A stretch of DNA of 64,000 nt from Porphyridium purpureum (taxonomy: Eukaryota > Rhodophyta > Bangiophyceae > Porphyridiales > Porphyridiaceae), in NCBI GenBank assembly GCA_008690995.1, contig VRMN01000005.1:558001-622000 (forward strand). Direction: 5' to 3'. Both the position numbers and the translations under genes were made by a program. The notes under the pieces are model-generated. The model was given only the letters and a program-made list of their open reading frames with translations, had not been told where the DNA came from and ran no database searches. Each line of letters starts with the position of its first letter. The first letter of the stretch is position 1. Below are positions 19,401 to 26,562 of the stretch, in pieces.

Positions 19401-19501
19401 CCGACGCGGTCGACCGCAAGGCCGCGTTGGCATTCAAGCACGTCATGTCTCCCACCTCCCCCACCACCACCACCCCGGCTCCAAGCGCCTCTAGGGACTA
19501 A
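16493..19501 (+). CDS. PDZ-PPR protein (organellar RNA-binding candidate)
   Basis: The 1002-residue protein has a long basic, Cys/Ser-rich N-terminus (about 150 residues) that could be a plastid or mitochondrial presequence. A PDZ-like domain follows at about 318-417 (GLVV core, EPGGNAARAGAIKVGDRIV). About eleven 35-residue PPR repeats run at 500-880, with typical TYNTLI, VTFTTLIKA and LFDEM(K) motifs. PPR tracts bind single-stranded organellar RNA one base per repeat and act in processing, stability, splicing or translation. No DYW or SMR domain is visible. The C-terminus is Pro/Thr/Ser-rich. The ATG follows a TATA box and GA-rich leader, which supports the long N-terminus. Target RNA is unknown. 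Confidence 0.88.
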   Translation: METSDRRRIRAAIGRRLVEQHAACLCAMCEIDACEQTAQLCAFACGVWSRANHALHRARPDGKDRRCCTSRRCVRGNMRLSGWAADWDSQSCRVGSCGGTALTRARRRNAVSRGSLSVPVTFAAAARSASRLARNVSNSDSERDSRPSQRASAKQIQREARTAPTSFVSDDHYVKSLEDLASFIDKGRFSETARRPRSSGGRLPAKGRKFRVGPSKAPPSRRAERDSELPDASFYRGNGVYGEDSVDYSEYNWSRTVGNASEDGTRHGTNNTNARRARERQLTPIPKASAHGLDDGARTLNASGLDLEVDVVSSIFGTRQYALELMKPVGLVVGENQEEDLAIVAAVEPGGNAARAGAIKVGDRIVAARLAGDADPRLTNATHAEESTDPIKVKDIIDLLRTKYGERGERVVVTFERRLEQDLADLEAPRPETRSEFISFSNVLRSYMNLESAGIEPERTRNFLLEEAEKLLYVLANLGERKEIVKVYEKLRAGKVTLSAKFYNVLMTALLRTGDAQGSIAVFDSIEEPSLECFTTLIKAYGTKGALEAATRTLQRIRDAGFAPSLQTYNTLISSFVANRKLGLAAQLFDEMKVDGLKPNAVSWNIILNWYASNARGASRIAKTFELFDRMQDSGVAPNLVTFTTLIKACVSSDDFDRTEKVLEEMSLRSLKPDTSTYNTLIDAYARRKLWKEALAVLEQMKREGVKPDSFSYARTICALAGSKQAARAEQLFDEMKSSANIVPNAVVYMGLMSMYADRGQVARVLPLLRDMQANNVSIDHRSMAAVMHACLQGNQPEVAVSVYAKMTKSGIRADSVTNTILARAYALQGDMSTALEVLDSMVRSEDARMHPGVVTYNALLQTAGEKQRADVVLGVFERLLSDPHGVAVNRRTFDALTEAWPADARDAEYLDMLLSAVHLARQRRRYPNGQVYCALMETAVCLKDAERGMATMTSRAQHFRIARNDIKMADAVDRKAALAFKHVMSPTSPTTTTPAPSASRD

Positions 19502-19786
19502 ATAATAGTAAAACACCCCCGTTTAAGTATGAACGAAACACTCGCTCTTGGCGCGAAAGCTTGTGTCCCCGCGCGCAAAACGCGCAGCGGTTTCGCCACC
19601 GTGTGATTTTTTACACCCGTTTGCTGATTTTCAGTATGTTTCCGCGCGTGTGTGTACGATTGAGAAGAGAGAGGAAGAGAGAGAGAAGAGAGACGGTGTT
19701 GTGATTGTTCGTGGGAGAGGGGCAGAGGCTGCGTGCATGGCATTGCTGGGCCCCCGTTCGTGCGGACACCAAAGCGAGCACACAGC

Positions 19787-22700
19787 ATGTACGTGGTCAA
19801 GCCCGAGTGGCTCCGGCATGAGGCCAACTCGCAGAAGAACGCGCCAGAGACCGTGATCTTCTCGGTGGATTTGTCCGCCACGCGCATGGCAACCGCGGGC
19901 CAGGATAACCTCGTCAAGATTTGGAGTCTCGCGGTGCTCAAGGCGGCTTCTGCTAGCACAGGTGCGGCAGTTGGAGGCGATGCGGGTGGCGGTACTGCGA
20001 ATGGCAGGGCTCCGTCCGAGGCGCCGGACGGCGCGCTGCTTGCTGTGCTTAATGATCACGCCGCAGCGGTCAACTGCGTGCGCTGGAGTCCCGACGGCAC
20101 CGCGCTTGCATCTGGCGGTGACGATGGCGTCGTGCTCGTGTATGACAAGAACGCTTCGACCGGAGCTGGCACGGCGTTTGGCGCCTTCGGGAGCGGCGCC
20201 AAGACGTCTGAAATCTGGAGGGCACGACGAGCCTTGCGTGGGCACAATGGTGACGTCACAGATGTGGCATGGAGCCCCGACGGGACCAAACTCGCCAGTG
20301 CTGGCGTCGACAATACTGTGATGATTTGGAATGTGCAGAGGCATACGCAGCCGGCCCTGCTGTGCCGTCTCGAGGGCCATCGTGGCCTCGTCAAGGGCGT
20401 GTGTTGGGACCCCGTCGGCAATTTTCTGGCGAGCCAATCTGACGATCGCAGTATTATTGTTTGGCGCACCTCGGACTGGAAGAAGGAAACCCAGGTATCC
20501 GGCACGCTCAAAGACGCCGTGCTGCATGAAAACAACATCACGTTCTTTCTGCGCCTAAGCTGGTCACCGTGCGGCTCAGTGCTTGTGGGCACGAACGGTT
20601 TCAAAAAACCACACGCACACGTCGCCAGTATGTTCCTCAGGGAAAAGGCCTTTTCAGAGACACTCGATTTTGTTGGGCACAAGGATCCCGTTGTGTGCAG
20701 TCGCTTCTCGCCGCGTCTCTTCACGCGCCAGAAAATTGATGACGAAACCAGACCCGGCAGTGCAAAGCATGTTCTCATGGGCCTGCCTTCGGCAGCCGCT
20801 GCCACCGGCAGCGGAAGCAGTCATCATGCTGCTCCTGCGGCCGCCTCAGGAACGGGTAATCCTGCAGCTAATGTACTGTTTGAAAACACCAACTCAGTGC
20901 TGTCAACAGCAAGTGATCCCGGCAGTGGTGCGACCACTCGGGACATGCAAGGCCGCGAACAGGGCCCCAAGTTGCCAGTATCGGCTGCCAATGCTGCGTA
21001 TGTGGTGGTTGCGCTCGGCTCGAAAGACCATGGCGCAACAATTTGGCGTGCGGGATCGGCGCGGCCGTCCTTCTCTATGGAAGGCATGTTTGACGGCGAT
21101 GTGCTGGATCTTAGCTGGGGGCCTGACGGATATTCATTCGCGGCGTGCTCGACGGACGGGCGCGTGATGTACATCGAGTTTGAGCCAAAAGAGCTAGGAT
21201 ACACTCTGCCACGAGAGGTAGAGACCGAAGTGCTTTCAGAGCTATGGAAATCTTGCTTTGGAGGCGTGCGCGGAAAGGTTCCGCCAGCATCACTTGACCA
21301 GCTCGAGCTTGAAGGCCACGCTCGCAAAGCGCAACAAAGCGTCATGAATCAGTTTGCGCAACCCTCTGTCTTGATGCCAGTCAATAATTCGACGGCGGCG
21401 GCAGCAGTCGCATCCTCGACGGCCAAGGTTCTTGGACTCCCTGGTACGGACAGTAAGAAAGAGCAAACCACGACAGGCGTTTCTGGTGGCGCCGGACCAG
21501 CACAGGTGTCCGGTATTTCGAAGCTAGACCAGACGGAGGTGCGAGTCAAGGGTGGAAAGCGCAGAATTATTCCCAAGCCACTCGAGGAGCAGAATGAAAG
21601 CAGCCCCGTTGAAGGCAGCGGGGCGCCAGCGGCATCCACGGCTTTTGGTGCGGACGATTTCAACTCGGGAATTAGCAACATTGGTGGTGAGGAGCCGAGA
21701 AAACGCGCTCGCGCTGCATTCGAAACTGAAAGTCGCCGGCAGCAGTCCAATCATACGGAAAAGGTAGCCCCACGCCAATATGCGACCATGGGCTCGCAGC
21801 CTCTTTTTACGTTGCCGATGCAGCCGATTCAACCACTGTTGGCGCCACCGATGACTCATTTCTCCCTGTTACCTGCGCCTCTGCGAGGCACCGGTGCACT
21901 TGAGATGGTGCGCCGCATTGGAAGCGATACGCTTGTCGAAATCAAGCCGACCACGGGAGGTGCGTCCATGATTGTGTGCGTCGAGGCAGGCACCGTGATC
22001 TGGCGATTCTGCGTGAGAGGAAACGGAGCATCTATGCTGGCCGGCGTGGCGAAGAAGTTTGTTGCGGTCGGGACTCCGGATGGCTTCCTGCACTTGCTCT
22101 CGGCGCTTTCAGGCCGGCAGCTAGTAGCACCTATCGCGCTCGAATCTGCACCTTATCTGATGGAGTGCTGTGACTATCGGCATCCATTGGAAAATAGCCA
22201 CGGCGACGAGCCACGGCAGGTGCAGTACTTACTCGTCGTCACACGGACCGCGTTGTGCTGTGTCTATGAAATCGGCACCATGCGGATGGTCTGTGCACGC
22301 AGCGCGGCACCATTACTATTAAATCGGCGCGGATATGACGCGCTTGCGCATGAAGCTCCGAATGGCGAGCAAGCTGAGCCCGACGAGGCCACCGCTGTGC
22401 ACGTGGCAGAGCGCTCTGGTCGGGACAGTTTCCCTGCAAAGATGAGAGCGGAGCACTTTCGGAGCATCGTTACGGCCACCGCCACGTTGCAAGGCGAGCC
22501 GCTCATCACAATGTCTGATGGGCACGCATTTGTGTTCCATACCAATCTCCAGAGCTGGGTTCGCGTTGCGGACGACTCGTACCCAAACTCAGAATACTTC
22601 CGGCCAGCAGTCAGCGGGGGTGATAATGTCGCCAAGGTGGTGGGGCGCCACCAAGCGTTTGCGGTCTCGAGTGCGAGGCAGCTCGGAACGGCACCTGTAC

Positions 22701-23089
22701 TACCGAGTAAGGAAATCCGACGCTCATATTTCGAAACTGTGTGCCACCTTGAAACGCTCATTCTAGCGAGCCTTGCGGTGGGATCCACCGCCGAGTATCG
22801 CTTCTACATGGCATGCTACGCATCCAAGCTGAGCCTAGCTGGTCCGGAGGACATTGCATGGGTTGAGCGCCGCATTCGTGAGCTATGTGATGACCTGATT
22901 CATGATGGTCCGCGGCGTGTTGGTGCGCTGGCGCCTGTGCACTTGGCGTTGGAACCTGCGAAAGTGCTGGACCTGGTGCTTCCGATTCTCAGTACCAGTC
23001 GCCGCTTCCAGGCCGTCACGGCTGAGTACCAGGAGCAGCTGCGGGCGACGGGTGCAGGTGGTGCCGAGGCTGTCATGGCGGTGCTTTGA
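19787..23089 (+). CDS. HIRA: Histone chaperone HIRA
   Basis: This 1100-residue subunit of the HIRA complex deposits H3.3-type histone outside replication. The N-terminus MYVVKPEWLRH matches the family start (KPxWVxH), and seven WD40 blades follow to about residue 465. A B-domain-like motif, EVRVKGGKRRIIPKP (about 583-597), corresponds to the ASF1-binding segment. The conserved C-terminal Hira (TUP1-like) domain lies at about 690-1060 (MVRRIGSDTLVEI, GTPDGFLHLLSALSGR, LETLILASLAVGS). The ATG at 19787 fits the family; the frame upstream has only a GTG. Its 3' end faces WDR48 at 165 bp. Confidence 0.93.
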   Translation: MYVVKPEWLRHEANSQKNAPETVIFSVDLSATRMATAGQDNLVKIWSLAVLKAASASTGAAVGGDAGGGTANGRAPSEAPDGALLAVLNDHAAAVNCVRWSPDGTALASGGDDGVVLVYDKNASTGAGTAFGAFGSGAKTSEIWRARRALRGHNGDVTDVAWSPDGTKLASAGVDNTVMIWNVQRHTQPALLCRLEGHRGLVKGVCWDPVGNFLASQSDDRSIIVWRTSDWKKETQVSGTLKDAVLHENNITFFLRLSWSPCGSVLVGTNGFKKPHAHVASMFLREKAFSETLDFVGHKDPVVCSRFSPRLFTRQKIDDETRPGSAKHVLMGLPSAAAATGSGSSHHAAPAAASGTGNPAANVLFENTNSVLSTASDPGSGATTRDMQGREQGPKLPVSAANAAYVVVALGSKDHGATIWRAGSARPSFSMEGMFDGDVLDLSWGPDGYSFAACSTDGRVMYIEFEPKELGYTLPREVETEVLSELWKSCFGGVRGKVPPASLDQLELEGHARKAQQSVMNQFAQPSVLMPVNNSTAAAAVASSTAKVLGLPGTDSKKEQTTTGVSGGAGPAQVSGISKLDQTEVRVKGGKRRIIPKPLEEQNESSPVEGSGAPAASTAFGADDFNSGISNIGGEEPRKRARAAFETESRRQQSNHTEKVAPRQYATMGSQPLFTLPMQPIQPLLAPPMTHFSLLPAPLRGTGALEMVRRIGSDTLVEIKPTTGGASMIVCVEAGTVIWRFCVRGNGASMLAGVAKKFVAVGTPDGFLHLLSALSGRQLVAPIALESAPYLMECCDYRHPLENSHGDEPRQVQYLLVVTRTALCCVYEIGTMRMVCARSAAPLLLNRRGYDALAHEAPNGEQAEPDEATAVHVAERSGRDSFPAKMRAEHFRSIVTATATLQGEPLITMSDGHAFVFHTNLQSWVRVADDSYPNSEYFRPAVSGGDNVAKVVGRHQAFAVSSARQLGTAPVLPSKEIRRSYFETVCHLETLILASLAVGSTAEYRFYMACYASKLSLAGPEDIAWVERRIRELCDDLIHDGPRRVGALAPVHLALEPAKVLDLVLPILSTSRRFQAVTAEYQEQLRATGAGGAEAVMAVL

Positions 23090-23254
23090 CGTTGCCGCAT
23101 AGAAATCTTGCACCCGGACGCGCACTCATGGCTTTGAGTAGTATGAGGCAAGACTATGGGAGAAGTAGGATCACAACGTCGTGTCTTGCAATCATGCTGG
23201 AGCACTGCGCTTTCAGGCGCCCAGCCTAGCCTATATTTTGATGGGGTAAATTGT

Positions 23255-25465
23255 TCACGTACCGGCGGTGCGAGTCGCGTCGTCCTTACGTCTGTACGCT
23301 AACTCAAGATCAGATGGACTTCTCCATATGAAATGCTTGATCGACACCAGACTCATCGAGTCGTCTAATACTTGCTCATTGCATATGATTTCGATTTCCG
23401 ACTCGTCCGGAATCAAGGCGGCCTTATCAGCGGGACCGCCTGTGGTGGTTCCGGTATTGCCGCTTTCGCGGCCTAGTTCCTTGGACACATATGCTTTGAC
23501 CTTGCGTACGCGGAGAACGCGTGGCGCGGTGAGCTTATTTTGCACCAGCTTGGGCAAGGGCGAATTCTCCGCGGGTTGGAGGAGAAAGGTCAGCTTGGGC
23601 GTTTCCTTGCCCATAGGCTTGTTATCACGCACACACTCGACCACCCAACTCGGGAAGTAGCTGATCTCGGCAACCTCAATCTGGTCGAGCCTCCGCCGGA
23701 TGACTGTGAATGCCACGGGGTTGCGATCTTCCGTAACAACTACAGAAACATCTGCCGGCATTTCATATGCAGGAAGCGTACCCGTGCCGGTACTGTTGGG
23801 AGGCAGGTCTTGATCGCTCACTGCCGCCAGCGACGGAGCGCTCCCAAGATATGCCTTGCGCCATCGTGAAAACAGAGCTCGCAGAACGTGCTCGCCCAAA
23901 TTCACCTTGGTTTCTTCGCTTTCGACGCTCAACCCCGCGTCGCAAGCATACATTTCAGCCGCAAAAACAGACGAGCGGTCGAGCTTGATTGAAACGGAGC
24001 CCAAACGCACGTCGACGGTGAACCAGCTTGGGACAAAAACCTTTTCGTTCATCGACGCCTCGAGCTCATCCAGGCTCTTACACGGACCCAATTTGCGCTC
24101 GCGCTGACCGGATGTCACGTTCCAAAGTTCCGCTACGCCGTCGCTGTCCACTGTCAACAATTGCCGCCGATTGTTTAGCACGCGATATTCCACGATTCCA
24201 GGGAGCCCCCGAATTGACGCGATGCACGCCGCGCCTGGAGCGCCAGCCGCTGCTGTCTGCACAGCGGTGGACGAATCCTTGTTCCCCGAGTGAGAGGTAG
24301 TTTCTCCGTTTTCCAGCTGCAAACGAAGGCTGTAGAGGTACGCGCTGGCGCGCGCCGAGCTGGCCCAGACGCGCACTTCTGATTTGCTGCTCCCGGGGTG
24401 ATGCTGCTTTGGCAGAGCGAGGGATAACACCATGCTGTACCGCGGGTCCTGCTCGATCGCGGCGGCGACCAGCTTTCTGGCTGGTGCGCTCTCGGTAGCA
24501 GAGGAAGGCGCCAAGCTTGAGTAGAAAATCTTCCCGTCTCTGCCACCCGAGCAGAAATATGAAAAAGTGTCGTCTGCGGCCAACGCCCATACCGAGTCCT
24601 CATGGTACTCCATGACGCGTAGAGGACGCGCCGGCTGGCGCATGTCCCACAACCGGACTGAGCGGTCACTAGAGCCGCTGAGAATGTAGCATGGGCTACC
24701 GACGGTTGCTGTCGAGATCTGAACAGTGCGGATTATATCAGTGTGTCCCTTCAGTTGCATTACGCGACCACTCAGGCGCACGTCCCACACACTCACTACA
24801 CGCGCAGTGGATCCGGAAACGAGGAGATCCGAACCGGCGCCGTGCAATGCGTATACGGATGCCAACTCATCGCTCGAATCCGAATCTACAGACACGATAC
24901 CGCTTGTTCGACCACTATTGGTGAGCCTCGATGCGAGCGAAGAGGTGGACGAAGTCAAAGGCGCCGTGAGTTCGGCCACAGCGGTACAAGTATTGATATC
25001 GTACACGAAAATGCGGCCGTCTAGCGCTGCGGACGCAAAGTGGTCTGATCGCACTCGCGCAAGTGCCTTGACGTAGTCCTTATGCTCATTGTAAAACGAG
25101 TGCGATGATCTGCGCGACGGTAGATCCCACACCTTGACTGTGGTATCGCTGGACGCGGACACGAGCTTGAGAGGGTGGCTCGGCAGAAACAACAACGCGT
25201 TCACCCAGTCCGCGTGCTCCTCGAGACTAACCAGACACTTGGGCGCATTTTCCAAATCACCGTTGCCACTCTCAGCACCTCCGCCTTGATGACGGTCGGC
25301 GGACCACGCACGAATCTGCGCGTCGCGGCCCGCGGTGTACACGTCGCCCGTGTCTGGCTGCAGCGCCACCGCGTTGATGCCGAACCGGTGGTGATGCCTC
25401 GGGGCGTGCATCGTGTAGATCAGCTTGCAGTTCTTTGGCGCCGGGCTGCTCACGTACATACTCAT
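23255..25465 (-). CDS. WDR48: WDR48/UAF1-like activator of USP deubiquitinases
   Basis: The 736-residue protein has an N-terminal WD40 propeller followed by a long C-terminal region. Diagnostic blades include FGINAVALQPDTGDVYTAGR, HADWVNALLF, SASSDTTVKVWD, HKDYVKALA and the final SGGRDGKIFYSSL. These match UAF1, the propeller that binds and activates USP1, USP12 and USP46. The C-terminal part (about 560-736) corresponds to the WDR48-specific domain with a SUMO/ubiquitin-like fold that delivers substrates. ATGs at 25465 and 25459 are both possible starts. The upstream region carries a three-copy CTGTAC array. Confidence 0.88.
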   Translation of the reverse strand: MSMYVSSPAPKNCKLIYTMHAPRHHHRFGINAVALQPDTGDVYTAGRDAQIRAWSADRHQGGGAESGNGDLENAPKCLVSLEEHADWVNALLFLPSHPLKLVSASSDTTVKVWDLPSRRSSHSFYNEHKDYVKALARVRSDHFASAALDGRIFVYDINTCTAVAELTAPLTSSTSSLASRLTNSGRTSGIVSVDSDSSDELASVYALHGAGSDLLVSGSTARVVSVWDVRLSGRVMQLKGHTDIIRTVQISTATVGSPCYILSGSSDRSVRLWDMRQPARPLRVMEYHEDSVWALAADDTFSYFCSGGRDGKIFYSSLAPSSATESAPARKLVAAAIEQDPRYSMVLSLALPKQHHPGSSKSEVRVWASSARASAYLYSLRLQLENGETTSHSGNKDSSTAVQTAAAGAPGAACIASIRGLPGIVEYRVLNNRRQLLTVDSDGVAELWNVTSGQRERKLGPCKSLDELEASMNEKVFVPSWFTVDVRLGSVSIKLDRSSVFAAEMYACDAGLSVESEETKVNLGEHVLRALFSRWRKAYLGSAPSLAAVSDQDLPPNSTGTGTLPAYEMPADVSVVVTEDRNPVAFTVIRRRLDQIEVAEISYFPSWVVECVRDNKPMGKETPKLTFLLQPAENSPLPKLVQNKLTAPRVLRVRKVKAYVSKELGRESGNTGTTTGGPADKAALIPDESEIEIICNEQVLDDSMSLVSIKHFIWRSPSDLELAYRRKDDATRTAGT

Positions 25466-25575
25466 CGTGCCACATCGCCCGCCTGGGCCATGCACGCGTC
25501 GGCGCTTTTCCTGTCCCTCTCCTCTCTCGCGCGCCACTACCGCCACCGTCTTGTGTCACGCGCAGCTCTTCCTTC

Positions 25576-25608
25576 AGCTGTACACAAGCTGTACACAAGC
25601 TGTACTTG
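25576..25608 (+). repeat. Three tandem 11-bp units with CTGTAC core
   Basis: Two perfect AGCTGTACACA units are followed by AGCTGTACTTG and then CTCGAC. The last unit and its tail (GCTGTACTTGCTCGAC) closely match the end of the six-copy array at 7978-8043 (GCTGTACATGCTCGAAC). It lies about 110 bp upstream of the WDR48 start. Confidence 0.9.
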
Positions 25609-25862
25609 CTCGACTGGGTGCGGTGTGGTGTCGATGTTGAACCCACTCGGTGACCGCGTCGGACTCTGCGTAGAGTCCTACACAGTTCGCACGCATCAGA
25701 TGGAGGCTGTGCACAGCCGCGTGCCAGACGCGTCGCTCTTACCCATCTAGTGATCCGCTGACGCAACGTAAAGCCCCACGGCTCGCATTCGTCTGGCGTC
25801 CAGCGCTTCTCAAGCGATGTTGGGTCCCGGCGGCCGCTCAGCCAAGCCATGGCCAAGATAAA

Positions 25863-25918
25863 GTGGTGATGGTGGTGGTGATGGTGGTGATGGTGGTGGT
25901 GATGGTGGTGGTGATGGG
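25863..25918 (+). repeat. GGT/GAT trinucleotide microsatellite
   Basis: Mixed GTG, GAT and GGT triplets run for about 56 bp in the WDR48-dymeclin spacer. Frames through it encode only Met/Val or His runs and are not genes. Confidence 0.85.
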
Positions 25919-26044
25919 AGTGAATCGCCGGCTTGTTCGTGATCTTGCTTGGGTGAAGAGATCGTCTGCGTTGGACTCCATCGTCTCTTCTACGCAAGTC
26001 CGCATGACAGTGCGGGACGCTCATACGTTGATATTAGTGAACAC

Positions 26045-26067
26045 TTTATCGGTTTACAACCGATAAA
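26045..26067. promoter_or_regulatory. Perfect inverted repeat TTTATCGGTT-3-AACCGATAAA
   Basis: Two perfect 10-bp arms flank a 3-bp TAC centre; a third CCGATA copy follows at once. The TTATCGG core recurs in other spacers of this window, so it may be a transcription-factor dimer site. It could also form a small hairpin. Confidence 0.6.
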
Positions 26068-26562
26068 CCGATACGTGCTCTCCACTTTTTGGACACACTT
26101 GCGTGTGCGGACACTCGAGAATTCCTCAAACAAATGTTTATCTCTCTCACCAACAATGTCCTTAACTAAAATTCCCTCTAATCCGGCTTCGCCGCCCCCA
26201 GCGGGCGCGCCTTTTATACCTCGAGATCGGCGTCTGCCAAAGACGAAAACTTCCTCGCGTCTGCGATCTCTGCTCATCCGCCGCGCGTACGCGACTTATC
26301 AGTTAGCCTCCCTAGAGACCATCATCTTCAAATTCTGCAGGTTCCTACCATGTTTCTCTCTTTTCCACCTGCGTCTCCGTACACGTCAGGCGAGTGCGAT
26401 GCTGCACAGCTCTTAGCAGGCTGTACTCACGCGAGTGTACCCCGTGTGCACTTTCTAAGTCATATCTATACTTAATTAATATTTATTAAATTCACACATT
26501 TGTTAAGATTCTCAACTTGCCTTTGTGATGGAGAAGTGCCGAGTGACGATGGTGAGACTTGG

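Larger units (their letters stand above)
25466..26562. promoter_or_regulatory. Divergent promoter between WDR48 and dymeclin
   Basis: This 1.1-kb spacer holds a three-copy 11-bp CTGTAC array (25576-25608), a GGT/GAT microsatellite (25863-25918) and a perfect 10-bp inverted repeat TTTATCGGTT/AACCGATAAA (26045-26067). CTGTAC and GTGTAC lie at 26421 and 26435, and an AT-rich island with TTAATTAA is at 26471-26491. No coding sequence is supported. The dymeclin start lacks an obvious GA-rich leader. Confidence 0.5.

Noticed and set aside
25863-25918. Possible CRISPR or coding repeat at the GGT/GAT tract
   Set aside because: Plain trinucleotide microsatellite with no spacers; a CRISPR array is not expected in nuclear eukaryotic DNA.
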